Of a stretch of DNA of 64,000 bases, positions 20,890-32,352 are shown in pieces. Source of the stretch: Limnanthes douglasii subsp. nivea. Lineage: Eukaryota; Streptophyta; Magnoliopsida; Brassicales; Limnanthaceae. Numbering within the stretch: position 1 is the first letter of the stretch; every line of letters begins with the position of its first letter. The translations under genes were made by a program, and so were the position numbers. Below the pieces are notes generated by a model. It made no database searches. It was not told where the DNA came from and saw only the letters and a program-made list of their open reading frames with translations. Location of the stretch: NCBI GenBank assembly GCA_036936605.1, contig JAUPFV010000005.1:188230958-188294957 (forward strand). The letters run 5' to 3'.

Positions 20890-21480
20890 TTATGAAGTGA
20901 AACATAAACATAATTACAATAAATATTACAAATATTTTTTTCAAAGATATACATATCTTAAATATTGAAATCCGAAATAATTAACACATGTAAAATATTA
21001 TTTAATAAATTTATTAAAAATAATTTTAAAATATTGTGTTTATAGATCTTAATAAAATTACATATCTGATAGTTAGATATTATAAATAGTTTTTTTGGAA
21101 TATTAAATAAATTATTTATAATATCTTAATAATATTACCAACAATATCAAAATAATATTAGAAGTATTTTGTTTACAATATACATGTCTTATTATTGAAA
21201 TTATATTTAGTTAATGCATACAAATTAGTTTTTAATAATTGTATATAAAATATTTTTAATATATAATGTTTGAAGATCAAAATACAATTAGACATCTACC
21301 TATTATAAATAATATTTTAGAGTAATAAATTAGCTATCTATAATATCTAAATATAATTAAAACAATATCATAAAAATATCTTAAATTTTTTGTTTATATT
21401 ATACATGTCTTAATTATTGAAATTTAATTTAATTAACTCATGCAAATTAGTTTTAAACAATCGTATTTTTCATAAGCAGT
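20890..21480. repeat. Degenerate tandem repeat, unit about 220-235 bp
   Basis: The landmark TATACATxTCTTA...ATTGAAAT recurs at about 20,948, 21,179 and 21,400. Each copy is followed by an ATGCA/CATG-T...TAGTTTT stretch and preceded by a T-rich AAATATTTTTT block. Spacings are 231 and 221 bp. Copies are only partly conserved, like an old satellite fragment. Confidence 0.6.
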
Positions 21481-22254
21481 GACTTAAATGAGACATCTGA
21501 TGGGTATCATGCATAAAATGTCACGCATATCCTGTAACATGCTAGTCCTGCTATCATGTTTGCACACAGACGTTAGACAAAAACACGCTTAAATTTGAGC
21601 CACAAACGGCACATCATGCACATCCACGCTTAAAACTGTTAAATGGGTCGTGGGACTAATGGACCGTCGTGTTTGTCGCCACTAACCACGCCTACTAGTA
21701 TTACCACCAACCAAAAATACTATATAACCGCAATATTCTTCTTAATTACTCTTCAGATCTTACTAGTTTTTTATTCGTATATTAGCAAGAGTATGATTGT
21801 TTAAGAGGAGTCATGTACCAAATTTGGGTAGTTGAGAGGATTAGAACAATGACATAATATTTTGAATCGCCAACCAAATTGGAAACATAAGAGGATGATT
21901 TCTGTCACAAAAAACTATTTCTTGACTTTTTTATAACAATTATTTTTAATGCTTACGAAATCCCAACGTCAATATTTTTCTAATGTTTCCCTAAATACAA
22001 TTAAAATCCCAAAACAAGCAGCCCAACCCCAGAACTTGCCCCTGATCTAACCTCAACCTGACAAAGAGCCTCCGCAAATAGATTTGCATGACTTTTCTCA
22101 TCTTAGGCAATCGTATCCTATTACTGCCCATCACAGTAACATCTCCTCCATGTCTTGTTCCGTTATAAGTAATTATGCATTTGAATACCAATCTACATAT
22201 CAGCCACAACAATCAATACAATCACACATGAAAAGTTATTCATAAACTGTTAGA

Positions 22255-23068
22255 AACACTTTCAAAACCCTCGTTCACGAACAAGTCCAAATCCAAAACC
22301 AAGATGATTACATTTCGGTAATTTTTTAACAATCTGATAAACTAATTTTTGAATTTCTTTCTAAGTATGCATTAGTTTGTAAATTCTTGAAAGAAAGACC
22401 CACGATGAATGAAATTCAAAAATTCTTTGAATCTTTAAAATTTGGAGGCAAATTCAGCTTGGCTCTTTAGAATCCTAGGCATTTAGTGATAAAGTTGGAT
22501 TTACAAGAAGATATCAAGCGCATATAGAGACGGTATGTTTGGACTATGGGTAAACACATCATGAGCATTCTTAAGTTGATACCTAACTTTCATCCTATAA
22601 GGTAATCAGCAATCTCCCTGGTTTGGATCACCTTCAACAACATCCTTCTTTTCTATATAACCCTGATACTATTAGAAACTTGGCCAAATCTATAGGAAAT
22701 CGTATTGATAGTTGGGTTCCCTTAAAAACCAGGCCATGTAGAATTGATTCAAGGCCTAGGTGGAAGTAGACCGTTCAAATCCTCTTCAAGATAAAATATG
22801 GGTCATCTTTAATGACAAAGAAGGCTTTCGGATCTTCATATCATACGGAGACAAACCACAATACTGCTCTGAATTTCACCACACGGGACACAATAAATCC
22901 TGCAGAAAATTAACTCAAGATACTATGAACCTTACTCAAGTTAATGATTCCTTGAAATCTACTGAAAACCACCTCCCAAAGCCTCTCATTCCCCAAGACC
23001 ACATCAAATCTTTTGATATCTGGACCCATAAACTGATGTTACCCACAGAGACAAATACAAAACTTTAG
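22255..23068 (+). pseudogene. LINE-2 ORF1 relic (DUF4283-like, zinc knuckle)
   Basis: One frame reads from about 22,255 to 22,640 through several stops. KFLKERPTMNEIQKFFESLK leads into the DUF4283-like part with NPRHLVIKLDLQEDIKRI and LKLIPNFHP. Two stops (22,468 and 22,525) stand where a Trp is expected. The stretch at 22,760-22,920 has the knuckle YCSEFHHTGHNKSC, in which the second Cys of CX2CX4HX4C is Phe. Confidence 0.65.
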
Positions 23069-23379
23069 AAATGCTAAACATAATACATGACCTCCATAAA
23101 GCTGAGAAAAATGTTGTTTTGCACTCTTTGTAAGTTGGTGTCAGTCTAACTTCTTCTAACCATCTTAATCATGATCAGTATACTAGCATTTATCCAAGAA
23201 CCCATCTTATAGGAAGCCTTCCCTACTCCACCAAAGTTTATGTCACAGATGAAACACAATTCAAAACCATCTTGAAGAAAACAAAAGACACAAAGAACTC
23301 AAATACATCAGGAACTGAATCTACTAAAGTATGCAAATCAGAAGGTCTGCCAGACCTCAAATTGGCTCTCATAAATGAC

Positions 23380-24110
23380 ATTGACAATCCCATGTAGGAA
23401 TGTTAGAGGGATCGAAAACAAAGCTACAAGAATAAGAATTAAATCCATCATTAGAGCATATAGAATTGAATTTTAGAAATTCAAAATCTAATGATATCTT
23501 ATACCCATGTAATCAAAACTACAAAATAATTGGAATTTCAGCAAGCTATGGCTAACACATCAAACAGGATTTGTATATTCTGGAATAAAAACTACTCAAC
23601 ACATCCTATTCTAAACCATTAACAACAACTTCATGGCATTGCAAACCATTCAACCATGGACAAGGACTTCCTAGTATTTGTTTTATATACAAAATGTTAC
23701 GAGAACTCAGAACCTCTCTATGGGACAACATAAGAAATGTGGCTGATTCTTCTAAAGAATGGATCTTAATGGGTGAATTCAACTCTATTAGAAAACCTTC
23801 GGACTAATTATCATGTTCTAATATATGCCTAAGAATTATGGATAACTTCAATAATCTAATTACAGATTGTAATTTAATGGATGCTAGATAGATCAGATCA
23901 AAATTCACCTCGTCACTCCCATAAATTGAAGCGATTGGATAGAGTTCTATGTAACGTTTCACGATCAAGTCATGTCACTAACACAATTGTCACCCATATG
24001 GCTAGAACAAGATCAGATCATACACCCTTATTCATAAATCTATCCAACACAAATAATCAAGTAAAGTCTGGGTTTAAGCTTTAGAATATGTGGATTGATC
24101 ATCCATAATT
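23380..24110 (+). pseudogene. LINE-2 ORF2 endonuclease relic
   Basis: RNVRGIENKATRIRIKSIIR near 23,395 matches the N-terminus of the LINE endonuclease. EWILMGEFNSI (about 23,759) corresponds to the GDFN box with Asp changed to Glu. LKRLDRVLCN and ARTRSDHTPLFI (23,920-24,040) match its C-terminus. Frameshifts separate the pieces. Confidence 0.65.
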
Positions 24111-24419
24111 TGAAGCAACTCTTAAATGAAGATATAATGAACCTACATATGGATATCCTATTAAGATATTTTGGAATAAACTTAAGAGGCAAAAGTTAAT
24201 CTTAAACTATGGAACAAAGTAACTTTCTGCAATATATTCAACTCAATTGCTCAGTCAGAAAACGAAGTTAAATTTCATGAAGTCTGTTACAGAGAATTAC
24301 AAACTCAAGATAATAAAATGAAACTTGTTAAAGTTGTGTAATTCTACTACAAATGATTGCTAGAGAAGAAATCTAGTGAGAAAAAAATGCAATATAAACT
24401 GGACAAAGAATGGGGAAAT

Positions 24420-25900
24420 AAAAATTAATGCTTCCGCAAATATGTCAAGAAAAAATACAAAAAAATAGAATCAGACAAATCAAGATTCAAGAACCTCATG
24501 ATCTGGAAATTTCAGCAATAGACTACTTCAAATATTTTATAATAGATAATTATAGCTCTATTAACTTTGTATATATTCAATCTATTATTCATAAACTAGT
24601 TTATGTTCAAGATAACATTATTTTATTGGACCCTCCCTTTGATCGGGAGATTTTCAATGCTACTATTGTATTAAATTCCACCAGTGTTGCTGGTATTGAT
24701 GGATTTAACATTAGGTTTTATAAGATATATTAGAATAAAATTGTAAATGACTTACGCTCTGCTATAAGAGAATTTTTCAAAGGTGATCAAGTTCCTAGTG
24801 GGGTGTATGCTACTGCTATCTGCATGATTCCTAAAAAAATATGAACTTAAAACTTGGAATAAATATAGACCTATAATTCTTGTAATGTATTCAACAGAAT
24901 AATATCTAGAATTATCAATGATAGAATCTCTAACCTTCTCTCTAATCTCACCTCTGTGGAATGGAGTTCCTTCTTTAGGGGAAAAAGTATTCAAGCGAAC
25001 ATTCTCCTCACTAAAGAACTGACTTATAAAATGAATAAAAAATAGAAGAGGAAATCTTATTCTTAAACTGGACTAATCTAAAACGTTTGATAGAATTTCA
25101 ATTATATTCATCAAGAAAATATTAACTGCCTTTGGATTTAATTACAGGTTCACAAATCTAATATTGAAGTCAATCAACAATGTTCACTTTTCAGTTATAA
25201 TCAATGGAGAAACAACAAGCTATTTTAAATCAACCTATGGAATTGGCAATAGGGTCATATCTCCAAAAGTCTGTTCATTTTGGCTCAAGAGTACCTGATA
25301 AGAGGATTGAAACACTATTTCAAGAACACCATGATATGAGATACAAAAAACTTAGTAACACCATTATACCCTTCTTATCATTTGCTGACGACTTAATTAT
25401 CTTTACTAATGGCTCCAGACCTAGTGTTAACAAACTATACAGGTTTATTATTAAGTACTATGACCAAGATGGTCAGCTGATCAACAAGGATAAATTATCC
25501 TTTATTATTCCTACAACTTTTCCAACTTCTAGATCCAATGATATACAACACACTACTAGTTTCAACCAAGAAATTTTTCAAATAAAATAACTAGGGGCTA
25601 CCATCTCTAATAAAAGCATTGCAATTCATTATGAAGATCTGATTATTAAGCTCCGAAAGAAAATTCAAGCCTAGGATAATACCTTATTATCCTTTGGTGG
25701 AAGACTAACACTCATCCAATCAGTCTTGACAGTCATCCCTAACTACCAACTTTAGCATACCTTGATCCCTAACTCCATCATCAAAGACTTAAAGTAATCT
25801 GTCGTAGATACCTCTAGGGCACAACTGAAAGCCATAGAGACATGGTATGGGCTAGTTGGAACAAGTCATGACATCCCTATAAATAATGAGGACTAAATAT
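24420..25900 (+). pseudogene. LINE-2 ORF2 reverse transcriptase relic
   Basis: Recognised pieces are SVAGIDGFNIRFYKIY (24,680), an ICMIPKK...WNKYRPII region (24,820-24,880), SFADDLIIFTNG (about 25,380, with both catalytic Asp residues kept), YDQDGQLINKDK (25,460) and LLSFGGRLTLIQSVL (25,690) leading into the thumb. The text ends at the border of element E. Several stops and shifts between pieces. Confidence 0.78.
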
Positions 25901-25904
25901 TGAT

Positions 25905-26275
25905 AGGGTTAGATTACGTTGGAGGACCCAAGTAGTAAAGTGGGTTGGATTTTTCTTAGAGGGGAAGTTCGGACCAAGTAACTAAATTCAATGAATAAGC
26001 AGTAAACTTAATGACTCAGTGAGGTTTCTAGTACCTTTGATTATGTGCCTGGGGGCTCGTGAGATTGACTCAAACATATGACCCGACCCGAATGGCCCAT
26101 GGACCTAAAAAGAGTATAAATAGTTCAACAAACAACATTAAATGCGTTGGACATTTTTCCCTCTCTATTAAATACAAACAACTCTTTTCTTTATCTACCT
26201 CTTACTAAGGATTTAATACCATACAAAACTAATAAATTCCAAAACTACCCTTATATAAGATTCTATCTTCAATAG
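25905..26275 (+). repeat. 5' LTR of element E
   Basis: It contains GACCCGACCCGAATGGCCCA and, just after, TATAAATA (26,115-26,122). Both match in order the C-element LTR read on its own strand. The end is fixed by the primer-binding box that follows (from 26,278). The start is approximate, at the end of LINE-2 text. Confidence 0.6.
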
Positions 26276-26296
26276 ATTATCGACTATAGTGGGAGT
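26276..26296 (+). promoter_or_regulatory. Primer-binding site region of element E
   Basis: TTATCGACTATAGTGGGAG matches TTGGCGACCATAGTGGGAG next to the 5' LTR of element C, with a few changes. The priming tRNA was not determined. Confidence 0.55.
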
Positions 26297-26810
26297 GAGA
26301 GGTGCTGAATAACTCTATTCAAAATAATACTTGCAGATAATACTTCAGAATTCTTTAAGGCATGGATCTTGACATGAAATAAGTTCTCTCTCTTGACAAT
26401 GAGAGTATAAGAGGTCAAAATGAACATGATACTATATCTCATGTTAATCATAATACAAAAGAAAGATAATTTATGCAAGAAGAGCGTGATCAGCTGAGGA
26501 CTGAGATTGAAGCTTTGAGGGCCCAAAGGCAGGCTGAACAAAAGTTAAAATAAAAGTTCGTTGCGGGATGTATTACTATAGATGAGCATGGTAACAACCA
26601 TAAACAAGATGCAAGTGATCAATCCCTAAAGGCTCACACAAGGTTCAAAAAAGAAACATTGGGCTAAGTAGTTGATGAATACATCAGATTTTGTTAGAAA
26701 CTCAACCATATAATATGAATCAAATGCTTCTTCTTCCTCATCAAGTAGTGACCATGGCCGTCAGAATAAGAAAGAGAGGTTAATTAAATACATTATAAGA
26801 AAATGGATAT
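26297..26810 (+). pseudogene. gag: Gag N-terminus of element E
   Basis: MQEERDQLRTEIEALRAQRQ (about 26,474) and a later Ser-rich stretch (ASSSSSSDHG, about 26,728) match in order the gag N-terminus of element C (EERDRLKGEIEA and SSDSDSESSGSS). It breaks off at 26,810, where the LTR of element C starts. Confidence 0.65.
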
Positions 26811-27218
26811 TGGTGTGGTTTATTTTTATCTGAGGGTAAGTTTGTAATTTTCGTTTAGAGTTTTGTGGAAGTTTGTGAGTATTTAATGTTTGGGTAGAGT
26901 GTAGAGGGAGAATTAAGCAGCCTGGTTGTATTTAATTTTCATTACCCTCATTTAATGTTGGTGGTTGGGTATTTATACCCTTATATTTGGGCCTTATGGG
27001 CTTTCGCGTCGTGTTTAATGGACACGGGTCGAGCTTAAGGACCCATAAGTTCTAAGTAGGAGAGTAGGCAGCTTAGTCAAGAAGTGATTATGTTTTAAAT
27101 ACTTTAGTTCTGTTCGAACAGTCCAATGGATGATGGTGTCCGAACTGTCCATGTCCGGTTAGGTAGACATTGTCCGAACTGACCTTGTCCGAAGTGGTGA
27201 CGGAATCCGGACTCATCA
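26811..27218 (-). repeat. 3' LTR of element C
   Basis: On the minus strand it starts TGATGAGTCCGGATTCC right after the purine tract and ends ...AAACCACACCA. The end matches 36,808-36,843, the stump of the other LTR, over 36 bases with one or two differences. A TATA box reads TATAAATA on the minus strand (26,970-26,977). The U3 part (27,100-27,200) has repeated GTCCGAACTG-like motifs and a perfect 12-bp palindrome CTGTTCGAACAG at 27,110-27,121. Confidence 0.78.
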
Positions 27219-27220
27219 GT

Positions 27221-27232
27221 AGCCCCTTTTTT
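27221..27232 (-). promoter_or_regulatory. Polypurine tract of element C
   Basis: The minus strand reads AAAAAAGGGGCT directly before the TG of the 3' LTR. This is the plus-strand priming site in reverse transcription. Confidence 0.7.
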
Positions 27233-27662
27233 AGGTAATGTTCAAAAACCTTTGGCAAGACCTAAAAAACAGTCCGTTGCTAGTGACAGTTACATCAGGA
27301 CAGGTCCTTCAAATTGTGTTATAGTTTTATCCGGACTGAAAAAAGTTCTTTGAATCTGAACGGTTTTTTGCCAGAGTTCGTGGGACACGTGTCTCTCTCT
27401 GGTTCGTTATGTCAGCCGTTTTTTCACCTTGAATTTCGCTCCCACCTTCTCTGAAAAGCAACCTTCTCATTAAATGAAGGTGACATCATCGTCGTTTCTT
27501 AATCATTGCAAATTCTTTCGAATTCTCCTAGGAATCAAAGCACATTTTTGGGGTTGACTATAAATTAAACAATTTTCCACTATTTTACCATCAGCTTCAT
27601 ATTCACTTTGCTAATTTTCAGAGCTTTCTCTCTCAAACACAAGTTCTTATTTTTGGTTGATT

Positions 27663-30625
27663 ATGTTCACGGCTAGGAACGCTTTAATAAGAGGCGGGTG
27701 GCTTAATCTATCAGAGCTAGAAAATGCACAAAAAGTTCAAAGGGAAAGGCACATTGCAGCAGGCCTACCTACCTCCCCCATCGACAAACCAGTATCCTCA
27801 AACACAGAGCCTGACCAGGGTTCCTCCTCAACAAAAAGTGTCAAACCAAGGAGATTGTTTCAAACCAACCTTTCTCACATTGTCTCAGGTTCATCGGTTC
27901 AAGAATCAGAACCCACCATTGAACCAGGGTTAGCAGTTACCAGCTTCAAAAAGCCTTCCCCATTTATAACCATGGGGTCAGATGCAGATACCTCTCCCAA
28001 CAAACTGGTTGATCGAAGAAGAGGTCGGCTGGTTAAAGGGCAGGCTTCCAAAGGCACCCCTTCAAAATCAGGGGCCAAAGACAGTAATACAGGGTCAGAG
28101 GCACCCATAAAAGCACCTCAGGACAAGCTGTCCGGACCGGAGGCCACTAGCTCAAGCCTTCGAGTAGAGACTACCACATCTGAGCCCCAGCCGGAGGCCA
28201 GAGTTCAGGAGAGTATTGAAGCTCAACAGTCTGGAGGTCAGACTGAACCAACTTTTAATTCCCCCCTCCCAAAGACAACTGAAAACCCCTCCTCGGTAAT
28301 GGAGAAAGTAATGGAGGATTCCATCGAAGTGGCTCCGTTCGAGTCCAAACCCTCCGAAAAAACTTTTGATGCTGCTGCTGCCAAGAAAGATAAAGGCAAA
28401 GAGAAACTATGCCTTAGGCACCCAGAATTACCAGAAATCCTCGAAGGAAAAGTGGTACCTTGTTTCCACAAGGTAAACGTTAAATATCTTGTTGCCTTAC
28501 AAAAAATCAACTATGCTTTCATCCATACAGTCGAATTGGGTCGGATGCGTACGAAGTGGGGGATTCCGGAGAACGTGAAAATAAGAATCCCATAGACCCT
28601 CAAACCCCAATGGACTGCAAACTCAGTGAAATAGTTATCTTCACTAAGTTTTTTAACTGGGGTTTAAGGTTCCCCTTAGATCCGGAGATAGTTAGGTATT
28701 TCCACCTTATCAAGCTTTGCCCTAGTCAACTGAGCCCCAACGCCTGGTACACACTTATGGCCTGCATCATGGCCTCCAGGCTCTCCGGGATTCCTTTACC
28801 AATGAAGGAATTCGCAGCTGTGGCCAGCCTTTACAGAAACCACCACATTCTCTTCTATCACTTCAATATAGGTGATAATTATAAAGCAGTGGATGACCCG
28901 CTTGAGTCGGAGAGAAACTGGAAGACTCAATTCTTGTTTGTAAGCGGTGCTTAGGAGAATGGAAGGAATATCAAAGCTGGAGTCAATTCGAGTCTCCTTA
29001 CCAGCAGATGGAGAAGTGATCATAAGGATCCTACCTTACATTCTCATTTTTACTATTATCGAATTTGTTTAAACTGACTGGTCTGGTCTTTTTTCTTGAC
29101 AGAGCTGCCCAAAGACTTCAATGACTATTCAAAGGCCGGGCAGACCACTTGTACCAAGATCAACATTTGGGTTGCTGAAAAGTGGGGAAACCGGTTCCAT
29201 GACGCCTTTACCGGAGGCAATCTCGCAAGGTCTGACCCCTGGAACACTACTGGCCAGAGGGACTTGACCTGGGAAGAACTCACCACTCCACCCCCTCCGG
29301 ATGTAGTCCTCAAGAGAACACACGAACCGGACGGGTCACTATACTTGCCAGGTCGAGCCAAGGCCCCAAGTAAAATGAAAGGCAAGAAAGGGAAGGGTAA
29401 GAAGAATGCGGTTGAGGCTAACCCTGCTGAAATGGAGGAAACTGCTCCAAAAACCCAAGAGAGACCAGCTCCAAGTCAGATTGATGCTGCTCTCCTAGAA
29501 GTGGTGGAGCAGGAGAGTGTTAGGGAAGAGGTAGGGTCTCCCAAACCTCCAAGGGTCCCCAAGAGAGACCGAAAACGTGGAGCAGAAAACAAGGAGAGGG
29601 AGGCCAAAAAGAAAAAGACCTCCAGGGGTGATGAACTTTCTCTCCGGCCTCCGGAGCCTCTCCCTCCTGTTGACCCTACTGATCCAACACGAGCAGAGGA
29701 GATCCCTGGTGACTTTCGAACTGACGAGGTTGGAGGAGGAGACCTCAGAATTGATGGTGTTGACATCACAGGGCTTGATGGACTTGGTGACTATTTTGCA
29801 AACCTTCCCAGATATGACTTTGCTGGGCCTTACCTCCCTCTGAGCACTTCAAACACTGTCACCTTTAATGGTAAAACTTTCACTGTTTCAAGTGAAAGAG
29901 ATGCTATAACCCACTTTATTCTGAGTACCGTTCCACCAGTGTTGGTCCTGGAGAAGCAAGTACAAGGTCAGGAAGCGATCATCACCTCCCTTAACTCTGG
30001 CAAGGAAAACCTGTCCAATGACCTCCTCACTTCCACCCAAAATGTTGATGTTTTGAAAGGAGAAAACAAGGAGCTAAAGAAGAGTCAAGAGGGGTTGACC
30101 ATAAAGGTTGCCACCTTAGAGGATACTATCAAAGATCTCCGGGAAAAGCTGTCCGGATTAGAGAAAGATCTCACCTCTTCAAAAGAGGAGGCGAAGGCCA
30201 AGGACCAAGTTGTCCATAACTTTACAAATGACAAGATTGTGCTCGAGAATTCAGTTTCCAAGGCTGCAGAGGAGAAAACTGATCTGCTAAGGGAGCAAGA
30301 GGCCAAAATTCAGGCCAAAATTGATGCTTATGCCAACAATGTAATAGATACTCAAGAGCAAATGTATGCCAAAGTGAGGTCGGACATGGTCTTGCTTTTT
30401 CATGAGAAGTTCCCGAAGATGAACCTGGGAGATTTGTGGCTTCATGTAGAGTACGAAGACCTTCCCTTCCACACTATGGCTAATGGAGACTTACATGATT
30501 ATTCTAGTGCTTCCTCCTCTGACGAAGAAGAGAACACCAGGGAGAACCCAAGTGAGGAGAAGGACGATCCCAAGAAGAAGAAGAAGACAAGTGAGGCTGA
30601 GCCATCTTCAAAGGCTCAGTCTTAG
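27663..30625 (+). pseudogene. Antisense ORF of element C (Transposase_28-like, coiled coil, acidic tail), two exons
   Basis: The ATG at 27,663 (MFTARNALIRGG) starts about 310 codons of Ser/Pro/Glu-rich sequence to WGIPENVKIRIP. A one-base slip near 28,590 leads to the Transposase_28-like block (FFNWGLRFPLDPEIVRYF, LCPSQLSPNAWYTLMACIMA). One TAG at 28,952 stands where B has Trp. A GT-AG intron (29,016-29,102) leads to exon 2, which is fully open for 507 codons: WVAEKWGNRFHDAF, Lys/Glu-rich stretches, a long coiled coil (about 30,030-30,330), EKFPKMNLGDLWLHVEYED and a Ser/Asp/Glu/Lys tail. It runs against gag-pol and ends about 500 bases from the integrase stop. About 950 residues if the breaks are ignored. 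Function unknown. Confidence 0.8.
29016..29102 (+). other. Predicted intron in the antisense ORF of element C
   Basis: The exon ends AGATGGAGAA, then GTGATCATAAG opens the intron, and a pyrimidine-rich TTTTTTCTTGACAG closes it after 87 bases. Removing it leaves the frame open and joins codons in phase 1 (a Lys codon made from one base upstream and two downstream). Unspliced, the stretch contains stops in that frame. Position and phase match the intron of element B. Confidence 0.68.
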
Positions 30626-31119
30626 ATTATGAATTATCTTTTCACTTTTTACGTTGTCTGAACTAAAGTCCTTGGAAGGCCAAGGCATTTGTGTAACCGT
30701 GTCTGGTGTTTGTTCGGACAGATTTTCTTGTTTTGAAAACTTAAAGTCCTTGGATGGCCAAGGCACTTCGGTTATTTTAATGGATGTCTTTATTTTGCAT
30801 AACTCTTGCATTGTTTCATAGTTTGTTTCAATTTTGGTGGCTAGTGTTTAAACAGCCTTTAGTTATTTCATAAATATTCTAAAGCGAGAGTGTTTAAATT
30901 CTCCGATGACAAATGTTTAAGTAGTCATCATTCCTTTAATTCAATCTGGATGGTGTGACAAGAAACAAAATAAGAACACTTCGAATTTTTAAGAAGGCAC
31001 CAAATTTTATAAAAAAGCCCGGACACCTCATTAAAACCTCCCCGCGCCACCAGGGTAGGAAAGAGTATGCCCCCAAATATTTACATGGATTTTTAAACAA
31101 GTAAATATTTACATAGCTT
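30626..31119. other. Spacer between antisense ORF and integrase of element C
   Basis: Non-coding. It holds a duplicated block TAAAGTCCTTGGAxGGCCAA at 30,664 and 30,742, the counterpart of the longer array in element B. Confidence 0.65.
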
Positions 31120-32352
31120 CTACTCTAAGTACATCCGAAGATGCTCAATATTCCAAGGGTAATTCAAAACCCTTCCACCCTTGTCTTCTAGCCAGTATGT
31201 TCCAGGTTTAAGCCTTTCAATGACCATGTAAGGTCCTTCCCAAGTTGGGGCCAGTTTGCCGAGCAGCTTCTCTTTAGTGTATAAGAAGACTTTCCTTAAC
31301 ACCTTGTCCCCCGGCTGAAAATATCTTCTTTTAACTCTGGAAGCAAACCTGTTTCTCATCAAACCCTGATAGTGTGCAGCTCTAAGGTGAGCCTTAACTT
31401 GTCTTTCCTCTATTAGGTCAAGCTGACCCCTGATTGCCACTTCATTAGCGTGTTCGGAGAAATTGTGAACTCGAAAGGAAGGGCGAGTTGCTTCTATGGG
31501 ATCTATGGCATCCATCCCATAGACTAAGGCAAAAGGTCACTCTTGTGTTGCAGCCCCGGGTGTAGTCCGGTAGGCCCACAAAACTTCTTGTAAATAACTA
31601 GGCCATTTTCCAGCAGCCCCTTCTAAATTTTTCTTCAAACCTGACAGTATAGTTCTGTTAGCCACTTCAACCTGACCATTTGCTTGTGGGTGGAAAAGTG
31701 AAGAGAAACAATGTTGTATACCCTTAGAGGCACAGAAACTCTCTGTTTCCTTGTTGTCGAACTGTGGCCCATTGTCTGTCGTTATCTTCTGTGGAACACC
31801 AAATCTGAAACAGATATTGGATAAAATGAATTTTATGACGGCTTTTGATGTTGTTCCTGCCAGTGGGGCTGCTTCGATCCACTTCGAGAAATAATCAATA
31901 GCAACAATTATCGTCTTGCGTCCTCCGGATGCCATAGGAAGAGGTTCCACCAAATCCAACCCCCATCCAGCAAAAGGTATAGGCTCAAAAATTGACTCTA
32001 AAGGGATGGCTGGGACATGAATTTCATTGTTATATCTTTGGCATGGGTCACACCTTCTCACCAACTCCTTAGCATCTTGCATTATAGAGGGCCAATAATA
32101 GCCAACCAATAAAACTCTCCTTGTTAGAGCCCTGAATCCACAGTGAGCTGATCCCTCACCATCATGTAATTCGGAGAGGACTATTTGAGACTCTTCATCC
32201 CCCAAACATCGCAAAAGAGGTTTACTGTAAGACTTTTTATACAGAACATCTCTTAGTGTGATAAAACCATGAGCTTTGTGCTTCATTTTTCTTGCTAGTG
32301 ATTTATCCAGAGGCAAGATGCCATCAGAGAGATACTGCAGGAGAAGAAATCT
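31120..32352 (-). pseudogene. pol: Integrase of element C
   Basis: One frame from 32,352 to 31,120 with a single TGA at 31,537. The zinc-binding part has SELHDGEGSAHCGFRAL and CDPCQRY. The core has IVAIDYFSKWIEAAPLAG, FGVPQKITTDNGPQFDN and FHPQANGQVEVANRTI, which contain the D, D and E of the catalytic triad. The tail has FQPGDKVLRKVFLYTKEK, KLAPTWEGPYMVIE and YPWNIEHLRMYLE. Full family length. It would insert element DNA into the chromosome. Upstream it is joined in frame to RNase H except for a TAG at 32,353. Confidence 0.9.

Larger units (their letters stand above)
20303..22254. other. AT-rich region without recognised genes
   Basis: It is dominated by A/T. It holds a 6-bp microsatellite (20,710-20,762, repeats of ATTAAT), an AT run (20,863-20,884) and a degenerate long tandem repeat (20,890-21,480, listed separately). 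From about 21,500 the composition becomes more balanced, with a TATA-like CTATATAACC at 21,720. That could be the promoter of a lost gene or part of an unrecognised LTR; I found no ORF to go with it. Confidence 0.6.
22255..25900 (+). mobile_element. LINE-2 (same family type as LINE-1), 3' part missing
   Basis: Plus-strand pieces of ORF1 (22,255-23,068), endonuclease (23,380-24,110) and RT (24,420-25,890) follow the LINE-1 order. The text stops near 25,900, where the LTR of element E begins, so E inserted into it. The missing zf-RVT and RNase H were not found after E. All frames are heavily broken. Confidence 0.75.
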
